A DNA stretch of 15,414 bases from DTQF01 sp038874185 (GCA_038874185.1 JAVZCX010000019.1:1-15414), one strand, 5' to 3'. Shown: positions 1 to 6,516, numbered from the stretch's first letter. Program-made: numbers and translations. The notes: generated from the letters alone by a model not told the origin.

Positions 1-69
1 TAGATATTCCTCTAGGTCCATTTCCTTGCTCAGACCCAATAAGCCTGAAAGTCTTTGGAGTATTCCCAT
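1..69 (-). CDS. SepF-like cell-division protein, N-terminus only (partial)
   Basis: Reading leftward from ATG at 69-67, 23 codons run off the window edge. The peptide starts M-G-I-L-Q-R-L and continues into a short amphipathic helix followed by D-L-E-E-Y-L. Archaeal SepF proteins (DUF552) typically begin with such a membrane-targeting amphipathic helix and an acidic E-E-Y segment before the globular domain, which tethers FtsZ to the membrane. A strong Shine-Dalgarno, GAGGTGA, lies at about 74-80, so the start is well supported. The globular domain is outside the window, so the family call rests on the N-terminus alone and is an inference. Confidence 0.5.
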   Translation of the reverse strand, partial: MGILQRLSGLLGLSKEMDLEEYL

Positions 70-159
70 TAATGTCACCTCTATTTGTTATTTATATAGT
101 GTAATATTAAAAAAGGTTATCTTTTTTAGTTTTTTATTGTTTTTTCATATTTACGTCTT

Positions 160-189
160 ATTCGATTTTTTTACGAATTACAATCGAAT
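160..189. repeat. 8-bp inverted repeat in the divergent promoter region
   Basis: ATTCGATT at 160-167 is the exact reverse complement of AATCGAAT at 182-189, with a 14-nt spacer. It lies between the leftward SepF-like start (69) and the rightward dephospho-CoA kinase gene. Size and spacing suit a dimeric regulator site. A chance AT-rich repeat cannot be excluded. Confidence 0.35.
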
Positions 190-305
190 CAAAAGCAAAT
201 ATTAACAAATATTTTTATCTTGTTTCCATGATTTTGCATTTTAGTTTTGAAACGATTAGAAGTATTTACTATTTTAAATTTTTGCATTACATTAATTTTG
301 ATTTA

Positions 306-830
306 ATGAAACAATATAAAATAAAATTTAGATTGAACGACAGGCTTAGGAAGGAATTATCAAGACCATTGGGCGACGTGTTTTCAGAAGAAAAGGTACT
401 GCAGTTTCTTTCAGATAAATTAAGCAAAAAAGACTACAAGATTATTGTAATCGGCGATGAAACAGGAAGGTTTTTATCCGAAAATAGAATAATCCCTTCC
501 ATCTGGATATATGATGGAAAAATTAGAAGAAAAAAGATAAAATATCAGATCCCATTTCCGACTCACATAGTGGAAAATCCCCGTTCTTCTATAACAGAAG
601 AGTTGTGTGCAGCAATTGACAATGCTTTGAGTGCAAAAAACGATAAGAAAAAAATAAGAATATTTGTAAAAGGAGAGGAGGATTTGGCAGCCCTATATGC
701 GATCTATAAAGCTAAAAATTCTTTGATCTTATATGGCCAACCAAATAAGGGAATAGTGATAATAAAAGCAAATAATAAAATTAGAAGAAAAGCAAAAAAG
801 CTTTTAGAAGAGATGATGGAAAAAGATTAG
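306..830 (+). CDS. GTP-dependent dephospho-CoA kinase (DUF359 family)
   Basis: This enzyme phosphorylates the ribose 3'-hydroxyl of dephospho-CoA with GTP, the last step of archaeal CoA synthesis, in the cytoplasm. From ATG at 306 it is 174 residues, the usual family size. Family motifs appear in order: R-x-E-L-x-x-P-L-G near 15-23, V-I-G-D at 48-51, a conserved D-G at 70-71 followed by basic residues, N-P then I-T-E-E-L at 91-100, G-E-E-D-L at 123-127 and Y-G-Q-P at 143-146. An in-frame ATG at 228 would add 26 residues rich in Phe and Tyr that do not match the family N-terminus, and neither start has a Shine-Dalgarno. A TTTTAAAT box at 272-279 fits a near-leaderless start at 306. The function is well supported by motif order; the start is less certain. 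Confidence 0.88.
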   Translation: MKQYKIKFRLNDRLRKELSRPLGDVFSEEKVLQFLSDKLSKKDYKIIVIGDETGRFLSENRIIPSIWIYDGKIRRKKIKYQIPFPTHIVENPRSSITEELCAAIDNALSAKNDKKKIRIFVKGEEDLAALYAIYKAKNSLILYGQPNKGIVIIKANNKIRRKAKKLLEEMMEKD

Positions 831-835
831 TATTA

Positions 836-1030
836 TCATTTTCCTTTAGACAATATTTGTAACATAATAAAGCAAAGGGCACCAGCGAATATTCCAAGCA
901 GCCACGGAGTTATGTTGTCTTTGTAGAAATATCTATTTGCCTTTAATGCGCTTCCTATGACTACAGCGATTATTATTGCAAGTATTACTCTTCCACCTGT
1001 AACAAAAGCTTCGCTCCATTTTGTTGCCAT
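836..1030 (-). CDS. small two-helix membrane protein, unknown function
   Basis: A 64-residue protein with two predicted membrane segments, about 14-29 (Ala, Ile and Val rich) and 42-60, joined by a short charged and aromatic loop. I recognise no family. It converges on the dephospho-CoA kinase gene, with 5 nt between the two stop codons. Its reality is supported by a TATA-like box (CTTTTTATA on this strand, 1052-1060) centred 26 nt before the ATG, the spacing of a leaderless archaeal transcript. Its hydrophobic pattern is coherent across the length. The role is unknown; the size and two-pass topology suggest a small accessory membrane subunit, but that is speculation. Confidence 0.6.
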   Translation of the reverse strand: MATKWSEAFVTGGRVILAIIIAVVIGSALKANRYFYKDNITPWLLGIFAGALCFIMLQILSKGK

Positions 1031-1051
1031 ACAAATATTTATTCAAAAAAC

Positions 1052-1060
1052 TATAAAAAG
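1052..1060 (-). promoter_or_regulatory. TATA box of the small membrane protein gene
   Basis: CTTTTTATA on the minus strand, centred 26 nt upstream of the ATG at 1030. This spacing predicts transcription starting at or beside the start codon. Confidence 0.5.
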
Positions 1061-1099
1061 CTTGATTTTCGCTGATTGCCGTATCTGAACAGAACCCAG

Positions 1100-1125
1100 C
1101 TAAGGTTTTTAAAACCAATCCTTAG
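1100..1125 (+). promoter_or_regulatory. TATA box enclosed by an inverted repeat
   Basis: CTAAGG (1100-1105) and CCTTAG (1120-1125) form a 6-bp inverted repeat around the near-palindromic box GGTTTTTAAAACC (1104-1116). Transcription would start near 1135-1140, giving a leader of about 40 nt for the membrane protein gene at 1176. A repressor bound to the arms would cover the TATA box, so this is a plausible operator. Confidence 0.45.
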
Positions 1126-1141
1126 TTAATATTAATTGTTT

Positions 1142-1160
1142 ATTACAGCTTTGCTGTAAT
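1142..1160 (+). promoter_or_regulatory. leader hairpin just before the Shine-Dalgarno
   Basis: ATTACAGC (1142-1149), loop TTT, GCTGTAAT (1153-1160) form a perfect 8-bp stem. It ends 4 nt before the AGGTGAT ribosome-binding site (1164-1170), which precedes the ATG at 1176. Such a stem could stabilise the 5' end or modulate ribosome access. No T-tract follows, so it is not a terminator. Confidence 0.55.
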
Positions 1161-1175
1161 GAAAGGTGATAAAAA

Positions 1176-1538
1176 ATGGCAAAAGATACTATGGAATCAT
1201 TAGGTGCATGGGCATTCTATCTCGGTTTGATCATAGCCCTTGTGCTCGCAGCCATGCCAACAGTAGTGGGCCCAGGATGGACAATCCTTCTCCTTGGTTT
1301 GCTCGGTATTATAGTTGGTTTGGTGAACATACAAGACAAAGAATTGCAACTCTATATGATATCAAACATAGCTTTCTTGGTGGCTGCTAACGGATTCATT
1401 GGAGTCTTGGCAGCATTGCCAGTAGGAACAATGGGCATAACTTTCTTAACAAGTTTTGTCCACAATATAGTATTGTTCGTGGCTCCAGGAGTAGCAGTAG
1501 TTGCATTGAAAGCTCTTTATGAGGTTTCAAAGGATTAA
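1176..1538 (+). CDS. four-helix integral membrane protein, unknown function
   Basis: This is 120 residues with four predicted membrane segments: about 12-29, 34-51, 58-80 and 86-112. The loops are short and Gly/Pro-rich, with few charges; a polar helix (K-A-L-Y-E-V-S-K-D) ends the protein. I recognise no characterised family. The ATG at 1176 has one of the best ribosome-binding sites in the window (AGGTGAT, 1164-1170) and is preceded by a hairpin, a TATA box inside an inverted repeat, and followed by a hairpin plus T-tract terminator. That arrangement suggests a monocistronic and possibly abundant product. A different-frame reading starting at 1166 lacks membrane logic and was discarded. The role in the envelope is unknown. 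Confidence 0.8.
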   Translation: MAKDTMESLGAWAFYLGLIIALVLAAMPTVVGPGWTILLLGLLGIIVGLVNIQDKELQLYMISNIAFLVAANGFIGVLAALPVGTMGITFLTSFVHNIVLFVAPGVAVVALKALYEVSKD

Positions 1539-1546
1539 ATTAGATG

Positions 1547-1592
1547 GTCGGCATTGCCGGCTCTCTTTCTTTTTTTCATTTTTATTTTTCTT
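1547..1592 (+). terminator. hairpin plus T-rich terminator
   Basis: CGGC (1549-1552), loop ATT, GCCG (1556-1559), extendable by a T-G wobble and the G1547-C1561 pair. Long T-rich runs follow through about 1592. It lies directly after the membrane protein stop at 1538. Archaeal termination mainly needs the T-tract; the hairpin may help. Confidence 0.55.
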
Positions 1593-1649
1593 TAATTCTA
1601 TTCAATTTCTATATGTGCCAATTACTCATTTTTTCTTATCAAACAAACA

Positions 1650-1657
1650 TTTATATA
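1650..1657 (+). promoter_or_regulatory. TATA box of the receiver-domain gene
   Basis: TTTATATA centred about 25 nt before the ATG at 1679, with no Shine-Dalgarno between. It predicts a leaderless mRNA and decides the start against an upstream in-frame ATG at 1544, which lies in the terminator of the previous gene. Confidence 0.6.
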
Positions 1658-1678
1658 TTAAATTTACATATCTTAATT

Positions 1679-2143
1679 ATGGAAAAAAACAATTTTGGAG
1701 AGAATGAAAAGAACGAAGAGACCAAAGAAAAAATGCAAAAAGATCAGATAAGCAAAAATCCTTTAGAAGACACACTTTATCACACAGAAAAAAAAGGACT
1801 CATTCTAATTCTAGAAGATAGCCCACAGGTAATCAAGCTATATACTCGTGCATTTAGAGATTATAACTACAGGCTAATTACTAGTTTAAAAGAAGGAGAG
1901 GAAGAAATAGAAAAGCTTGAAAAAGAAGGCATCGAGCCTAAAGTACTGATTGCAGACTTCCATCTTCCAGATGGAGAAAGTACATCTCTTGTAGAAAAAT
2001 TAAGAAACAGATATCAAAAACTTAAAGTAATACTGTGTTCATCAGATGATTCCGCAGCCATGCACGTTAAACATGATGCATCATTTGAAAAAGGTCAAAT
2101 TGAAAAAATCAGATTAAAGTTGGATGAATTTCTTTCACAATGA
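1679..2143 (+). CDS. stand-alone response-regulator receiver protein
   Basis: This is 154 residues: a charged, probably disordered N-terminal tail (1-38), then one CheY-like receiver domain. Visible signature residues are the acidic pair E46-D47, the likely phospho-acceptor D93 in I-A-D-F-H-L-P-D-G, the switch residue S121 or S122 in I-L-C-S-S, and the invariant-type K138 in S-F-E-K-G. No output domain follows, so it should act by protein-protein contact after phosphorylation. No histidine kinase gene is in the window. Upstream reading from 1544 would add a Phe-rich stretch from terminator DNA and is rejected; the TATA at 1650-1657 supports a leaderless start at 1679. The domain call is firm; the partner and pathway are unknown. 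Confidence 0.82.
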   Translation: MEKNNFGENEKNEETKEKMQKDQISKNPLEDTLYHTEKKGLILILEDSPQVIKLYTRAFRDYNYRLITSLKEGEEEIEKLEKEGIEPKVLIADFHLPDGESTSLVEKLRNRYQKLKVILCSSDDSAAMHVKHDASFEKGQIEKIRLKLDEFLSQ

Positions 2144-2208
2144 AATTGAAGCTTCTCTTTGTGTTAAGCAAAAAGTTTTATTTCTTTAACTTCTATTCTA
2201 ATAATCAT

Positions 2209-2314
2209 GCCCCCGTAGTATAACCTGGATAGTACGCGAGCTTGCGGTAGCCATTAATTTTCAGATAAGGGCTGTGAAAAGCTTGTAATGCGGGTTCGAA
2301 TCCCGTCGGGGGCG
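2209..2314 (+). tRNA. tRNA-Arg (anticodon GCG), intron-containing
   Basis: All arms fold. The acceptor is GCCCCCG/CGGGGGC (2209-2215 with 2307-2313), the D-arm is at 2218-2235, and the T-arm has the TTCGAAT loop (2290-2306). The anticodon stem CGAGC (2237-2241) pairs with GCTTG (2281-2285). Splicing out 2248-2279 leaves the seven-base loop TTGCGGA with anticodon GCG, decoding CGU/CGC. A20 in the D-loop, a known arginine identity element, agrees. The discriminator is G2314 and no CCA is encoded, so RNase Z and CCA-adding enzyme are needed. Mature length before CCA is 74 nt. Confidence 0.93.
2248..2279 (+). other. archaeal tRNA intron (32 nt, position 37/38) with canonical bulge-helix-bulge
   Basis: The outer helix is the anticodon stem. 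The central four-pair helix is TTGC (2242-2245) with GTGA (2274-2277), containing two G-U wobbles. Three-nt bulges GG|T (2246-2248) and AA|A (2278-2280) carry the cleavage sites. The inner helix is AGCC (2249-2252) with GGCT (2270-2273). This is the standard substrate of archaeal tRNA-splicing endonuclease. Confidence 0.88.
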
Positions 2315-2355
2315 CTGCCAAGATAAAAAAGTAAATAATTTAAAAATATTAACAT

Positions 2356-2363
2356 TTATATAT
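2356..2363 (+). promoter_or_regulatory. TATA box upstream of eL40
   Basis: TTATATAT-type box about 70 nt before the eL40 ATG, predicting a start near 2385 and a leader of about 45 nt. A second box (CTATATATA, 2408-2416) is only about 18 nt from the ATG, too close for standard use, so this one is preferred. Confidence 0.4.
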
Positions 2364-2373
2364 TATATCTGAT

Positions 2374-2395
2374 TGATGTGTTGATTAACTCATCA
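2374..2395 (+). repeat. imperfect palindrome at the eL40 transcription start or leader
   Basis: TGATGTGTT and AACTCATCA flank a GATT centre: eight of nine positions pair, with one T-T mismatch. It sits where transcription of eL40 should begin, so it could be an operator in DNA or a leader hairpin in RNA. Confidence 0.4.
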
Positions 2396-2429
2396 TGTTA
2401 TCAGTTTCTATATATAAAATTGTGATACT

Positions 2430-2579
2430 ATGGGCAAGTTTCCAATAGCAGATGCAAAACTTAAGAAGCAATTAGTTTGCAGAAAATGCAAGACAAAGAA
2501 CAAGGTAGGAGCAGAGAGATGCAGAAAATGCAATTACAAGTTTCTTAGGCCGAAGAAAACAACAGTGGTTAAGAAGTAA
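2430..2579 (+). CDS. rpl40e: 50S ribosomal protein eL40
   Basis: A 49-residue basic protein of the large ribosomal subunit. It starts M-G-K-F-P-I-A-D and carries a zinc-binding pair of knuckles, C17-x2-C20 and C31-x2-C34, with K-C-x-Y-K after the second pair, as in archaeal and eukaryotic eL40. The length is normal for the archaeal protein, which lacks the ubiquitin fusion of eukaryotes. A partial Shine-Dalgarno (GTGAT, 2422-2426) precedes the ATG. It sits between tRNA-Arg and tRNA-Thr, and T-rich sequence (2585-2598) follows the stop. The gene is easily missed because it is so short. Confidence 0.93.
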   Translation: MGKFPIADAKLKKQLVCRKCKTKNKVGAERCRKCNYKFLRPKKTTVVKK

Positions 2580-2583
2580 TCTA

Positions 2584-2598
2584 ATTTTTAATTTTTTC
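2584..2598 (+). terminator. T-rich stretch after eL40
   Basis: T5 and T6 runs directly after the eL40 stop, without a hairpin, fit an archaeal intrinsic terminator. They lie only 4 nt before tRNA-Thr; eL40 and the tRNA may instead be partly co-transcribed. Confidence 0.35.
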
Positions 2599-2601
2599 AC
2601 T

Positions 2602-2673
2602 GCCCTAGTAGCTCAACGGCAGAGCGACTGACTTGTAATCAGTAGGTTGGGAGTTCGAATCTCCCCTAGGGCT
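2602..2673 (+). tRNA. tRNA-Thr (anticodon TGT)
   Basis: Full cloverleaf without intron. Acceptor GCCCTAG/CTAGGGC (2602-2608 with 2666-2672), D-stem GCTC/GAGC, anticodon stem ACTGA/TCAGT around loop CTTGTAA giving TGT, T-arm GGGAG-TTCGAAT-CTCCC. The discriminator is T2673, as in many archaeal threonine tRNAs. No CCA is encoded. Confidence 0.95.
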
Positions 2674-2740
2674 CTTATTGTAAAATATCCTTATTCTTTA
2701 GCCTGTGCTTTGCTGGATCAAGTTATCACCAAGAGCGATA

Positions 2741-2754
2741 GATATTTAAATATC
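2741..2754 (+). promoter_or_regulatory. perfect palindrome containing the TATA box of the coiled-coil gene
   Basis: GATATTTAAATATC is its own reverse complement and contains a TTTAAATA core. A start near 2772 would leave about 35 nt of leader before the ATG at 2807. It may be a TATA box that happens to be symmetrical, or a TATA box plus operator. Confidence 0.4.
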
Positions 2755-2806
2755 AATTATGTGCTATATTCATAGTTATTTGGTAATCAGTCTATAGCGT
2801 GAGTAT

Positions 2807-4954
2807 ATGGATGAAGAGATAATTTCACTTGCAGATAAAGTAATTTCCATCTTAAAACAAAGGAAGATAGTTGAATTGGCTGATCTTATAAAAGAGACAG
2901 GCGCACAAGAACACGACATCAAGCTGATTATTAATCTCTTAGAAAAAGAGGAAATGGTGGATGTTGGTTACAGCCTCACAAAGGTACTTGTTTCTTGGAA
3001 TGATGAAGCAGATCGAATTCTCATGAAGATGAAGAAGAACCAGAAAATAGTTTCTCTAAATTCTCATGAAGCTTCAAAAATTTCAAGATCTAGGAACGGA
3101 AATTCATTATATACAAAGCATATCTCATCGGAGACACAAGATAAAGCAAATGTTCAAGCTGAAGAACTGCCTAAATTTAATGTTTTAAAGGAAAAAACAA
3201 CAGAGGAGATGAAAAAGGAAATAGAATCGGTTCAAATGAACTTAAGATCAAGGCAGACAACTAAAGTCAAGAATGATTCAAAGGAAATAAAAAGAGAGAG
3301 TTCTCATCGGATCGGATCGATGGCAATAAAAGATGCAGAAACAAGCAATGAAGATCACCTGGATAAGAAAGAAAACACACAAGACTTTGATGTATTGAAT
3401 TCAAAGGCGGAAAACATCCTTAAACATGTAAAAGGAAGTGCGGAAGAGCACGAAGAGCAAAAACATAAACAGAAGGACAAGAAACAGCAATTAAGAGATC
3501 AAGAAATAGATCGAGAAGTTAGAGAGATAGAACGAAACATACTTTTAAGACTTTCAGGAGAATCTGAAAACGGAGATAATTCACATGTAATTTCACTGGA
3601 AAATAGCGACATTGTAAAAACTGCAAAAACAAGAGCTAACACCGGACAAAACGCAGAAAAGAATGTTTCATCCAAGCAAAGGCTATTAGGCAAATACAGA
3701 TCAGAACCAGCAAGAACTTATGTTAAAGATCAAAAAGAAAAACAGGAGAAGGATGAATTCAAAGAGCTTGAGGATAAGCTTAATCAGATCGTAAATAAGC
3801 GAGCAGAGATTGCTGAGCTTAATAAGCAGAAAACAGTGCTGTTTGATGCAGCCCATCCTGAGCTGAAAAGTAAGCTTTCGACTCAGATAGAAGCAATGGA
3901 ATCAATAATGGCTGAGAAAGAAGAAAGGCTTAAAGAATTAAAAGATAGGATACATATCCTACCTCAGAGTATAAGCGAACTCAACAAGACGCTTGAATTA
4001 TACAAGGAGAAACAAGAGAGGCTGGATTCTGTATTTAATTCCACTTTGAACCAATTAGATGAAATCAGAAATAAGATACAAGAAGCGAAAGAAGAATATA
4101 GTGGCGAATTCGCACTTGTCAGGAACCAAATCATTGAAAAGGAAAAGGAGCTTATGAAGATAAATGATATCTATTCCTCATTGAAGGATAAAGAAGATAG
4201 ACTTATCAATTCCATCCAATTTGTAAAGGAGAATATTTCAAGGTCCCAGGAAGAGCTCGTTAATCTTGAAGATCAGCTTGAACGTTTCAGGTCTTCATCC
4301 AAATCAATAGAGATGAAGATAGAAGAAACAAGCAAGGTTCTAAGGTCGCTTAACCGACAGTTCGAGAATTATATTGGAAAGGCGAGAGAGCTTGATATGT
4401 TTGATGATGAGATCAAGCAAATTCAAAGAGAATACATAAAAGCAAAAGAGAAGGTAGATTTAAAGATAGATGATTATAGAAAAGAGATTTTAGCTCTTTC
4501 CAAGTCAGTAGAATTGGAGGCCAGCAATAGATATCTTCAAGAATTGGAGAGAATGACATCTGAAGCAGAGGATTCATTTAATTCATTATTATATGATGAG
4601 CAAGAAATAAACAAGTCAATAGAGAATAAAAAGAAGGAGCTGTCACACCTGATGGAAGAAGCGAAGGCATTACAGCGCTCATTAGCTACAAAAGAACTTT
4701 CAAACGTACCTAAAATGACACCTAATCATGTTAACCAGCAGTCTCTTTCTGTGCCCATTGAATCGCTAGCAGATGAGGGATCGATAGAATCAGATCGATA
4801 CATTTTAAATGAACAATCTAAAGATTTTGATGTAAAGACATTGGATTCGATCAGCCTCCAAAATTCAGCTAATAAAGAATCGAAATTAGAAGAAATAAAA
4901 GGAACAATTTCAAGATTCTTGTCAGAATTCAATAAAAAATTAGGGAAGAAGTAA
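2807..4954 (+). CDS. winged-helix plus long coiled-coil protein, unknown function
   Basis: This is 715 residues in four parts. Residues 1-66 look like a winged helix: three helices, with A-D-L-I-K-E-T-G-A as the likely turn region, then a hydrophobic beta wing ending V-L-V-S-W-N. Residues 70-315 are charged and low in hydrophobics, probably disordered. Residues 316-630 have heptad patterns rich in Glu, Lys and Leu, forming a long coiled coil with a few Pro breaks (351, 386). Residues 630-690 are disordered again, and 691-712 form a last amphipathic helix. There is no signal peptide, membrane segment or Walker motif, so it is not an SMC ATPase. The motif F-D/N-V recurs at 125-127, 194-196 and 674-676. 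Archaea, DPANN lineages included, have uncharacterised proteins of similar design; a scaffold or nucleoid-linked role is only a guess. Confidence 0.75.
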   Translation: MDEEIISLADKVISILKQRKIVELADLIKETGAQEHDIKLIINLLEKEEMVDVGYSLTKVLVSWNDEADRILMKMKKNQKIVSLNSHEASKISRSRNGNSLYTKHISSETQDKANVQAEELPKFNVLKEKTTEEMKKEIESVQMNLRSRQTTKVKNDSKEIKRESSHRIGSMAIKDAETSNEDHLDKKENTQDFDVLNSKAENILKHVKGSAEEHEEQKHKQKDKKQQLRDQEIDREVREIERNILLRLSGESENGDNSHVISLENSDIVKTAKTRANTGQNAEKNVSSKQRLLGKYRSEPARTYVKDQKEKQEKDEFKELEDKLNQIVNKRAEIAELNKQKTVLFDAAHPELKSKLSTQIEAMESIMAEKEERLKELKDRIHILPQSISELNKTLELYKEKQERLDSVFNSTLNQLDEIRNKIQEAKEEYSGEFALVRNQIIEKEKELMKINDIYSSLKDKEDRLINSIQFVKENISRSQEELVNLEDQLERFRSSSKSIEMKIEETSKVLRSLNRQFENYIGKARELDMFDDEIKQIQREYIKAKEKVDLKIDDYRKEILALSKSVELEASNRYLQELERMTSEAEDSFNSLLYDEQEINKSIENKKKELSHLMEEAKALQRSLATKELSNVPKMTPNHVNQQSLSVPIESLADEGSIESDRYILNEQSKDFDVKTLDSISLQNSANKESKLEEIKGTISRFLSEFNKKLGKK

Positions 4955-4964
4955 CATCTATTTT

Positions 4965-6467
4965 TTATATCTGCTCTTTCATTTCGCTTTTAATTCTCTT
5001 AGTGTCTATGGAAGCTAAAATATATATTATCACAAATGCAATTGAAATTGCTATTACAAATGGGGGATTGTAAGAAGCCACTATTGCTCTGTATCCACCT
5101 ACATTTACAATATCAAGATATGCTGTTATATTAAAAATCAGATGCAATATTATGGCTAGGAAAATTCCAGGTATAAGGCCGAAATGGAAAAATTCTCTGT
5201 ATTTCTCTCTAGACTTTAAATATCCTAGAATAACCCCTGCAAATGCGACAAAGCATCCATGTGCCAAAGTGTTGAAAATAGATCTGTAAACTATGATCGA
5301 TATCCATGTGTCGATTCCTGTTTTTATCGGGTCTACGCTTGCAAGGAAATAAAACCAATTTTCATACATAGCAAATCCTATACCTATTGCAAAACCATAT
5401 AAAAGACCGTCAAGCGCATCGTCAAATTCATGGTGCCTTGAAAACAGAGCAAGACCGAAAACTTTCAAGATTTCTTCTATTATCGGGCTTGCAATTATAC
5501 TTATCACAGCTGTCATAAGGGCAAGAGGAATGAAATCTGGGCTTTTGCCGACAAAATACATTATAAGATTATTTATGAAGAATGCAATCATAGCAGCAAA
5601 GATCCCATATACAAACATACCCACTACGAATCTTAGCGGTTCTCTTTCATATATGTCAGCATACCAGGTAAGCAACATCAGTATTAACGGGATGACTAAA
5701 GATGCTACAAATGAAATCACCACAATTTCAATCTTAGTGGCGATGTCGTAATGCTGGTATGTTGAGAATGTTATGAGGCATACCAGAAGTATTGCAAAGA
5801 AAAGTACAATGGACCATATGATGGGATTTGCAAGCGCATTTGCTATCTGTTCTCCAGCCGTTCTGCCGTACGGAAATTCAAATAGAGTTTTGTCGGTATA
5901 TTCATCCTTTTTTCCATATTTTCTCATTTCGGCATTTCTGACGACTAGTGATAAGATCAACAGTAGAAATAATGCAATTATTGGTGCAATAACATATGCT
6001 CCAATATTTATTGCATCATGTGCTGTTTTCTCATATTTCTCCCAAGACTGAGCTATTGTAAACTCTTTTGCAAAATAAGTATCAGATATGAGAAGATATC
6101 TTCCAACATCAGTGGTAAGGCCGTTATACGTATATGTCATGGGTATGTCAAATTCGGCAGTTTCCTGTGCCTCAAGTTTTCCAAGTTCAGCTATAAAAAC
6201 ATAATCCTCATTTTGTTTGAAATACAATGCAATATTTATAGGTGAATTACCTTCATTAGTTATTGTAACATTATGGTGCATAATACAGGGAGTCTCTGTA
6301 CAGACCACTGCTATCGGCTGTATAGTGGCGCTTAACTGTCCTTTAATAATGCTCTTATTCTCATCGATTTTAAGTTGGCTTGGAAATGCCATCACAAGTG
6401 GGAAGATAAGAAGGATCAGGATGATTTGAAGTGCTTCTTTTTTAATCACTATTCTTTTACTAACCAT
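4965..6467 (-). CDS. PrsW-type intramembrane protease with N-terminal secreted domain
   Basis: This is 500 residues. A signal-like segment (about 12-28) is followed by an extracellular beta-rich domain (30-140) with a close Cys pair, C56 and C61, then a membrane helix (about 155-176) and a cytoplasmic loop. The C-terminal half is a multi-pass PrsW/CPBP-like protease core. Core motifs are Y-E-R-E-P-L-R (273-279), the E-E-x-x-K signature E331, E332 and K335, D-G-L-L-Y-G (353-358), E369-N370, H403, and H442 with N446. PrsW proteins cut membrane substrates such as anti-sigma factors in bacteria; archaeal substrates are unknown. Typical PrsW proteins are shorter and lack the ectodomain, which may sense or recruit substrate. 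GGGGTG about 6 nt before the ATG supports this start. It converges on the coiled-coil gene with a 10-nt gap. Confidence 0.85.
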   Translation of the reverse strand: MVSKRIVIKKEALQIILILLIFPLVMAFPSQLKIDENKSIIKGQLSATIQPIAVVCTETPCIMHHNVTITNEGNSPINIALYFKQNEDYVFIAELGKLEAQETAEFDIPMTYTYNGLTTDVGRYLLISDTYFAKEFTIAQSWEKYEKTAHDAINIGAYVIAPIIALFLLLILSLVVRNAEMRKYGKKDEYTDKTLFEFPYGRTAGEQIANALANPIIWSIVLFFAILLVCLITFSTYQHYDIATKIEIVVISFVASLVIPLILMLLTWYADIYEREPLRFVVGMFVYGIFAAMIAFFINNLIMYFVGKSPDFIPLALMTAVISIIASPIIEEILKVFGLALFSRHHEFDDALDGLLYGFAIGIGFAMYENWFYFLASVDPIKTGIDTWISIIVYRSIFNTLAHGCFVAFAGVILGYLKSREKYREFFHFGLIPGIFLAIILHLIFNITAYLDIVNVGGYRAIVASYNPPFVIAISIAFVIIYILASIDTKRIKSEMKEQI

Positions 6468-6489
6468 CCTTACACCCCAATTCTTCTAT

Positions 6490-6516
6490 ATCAGCATCAA
6501 TATACAATGTGCTGAT
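6490..6516. repeat. 7-bp inverted repeat in the PrsW leader or promoter
   Basis: ATCAGCA (6490-6496) and TGCTGAT (6510-6516) are exact reverse complements around a 13-nt AT-rich centre. It lies between the PrsW start (6467) and its probable TATA (about 6549-6558), in the divergent region shared with the gene at 6596. It could be an operator or an RNA hairpin in the PrsW leader. Confidence 0.4.

Noticed and set aside
933..1118. Alternative leftward frame overlapping the small membrane protein
   Set aside because: Its product is Cys/Asn/Arg-rich without a pattern, while the competing frame encodes two clean membrane helices with a well-placed TATA box.
1544..1678. Upstream extension of the receiver protein as a possible membrane anchor
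   Set aside because: The hydrophobic stretch is a translation of the T-rich terminator; the TATA box lies within it, so it cannot be transcribed from that promoter.
2371..2400. Possible C/D box small RNA before eL40
   Set aside because: TGATG and CTGAT occur but in the wrong order and without guide and C'/D' elements; the palindrome explains the pattern better.
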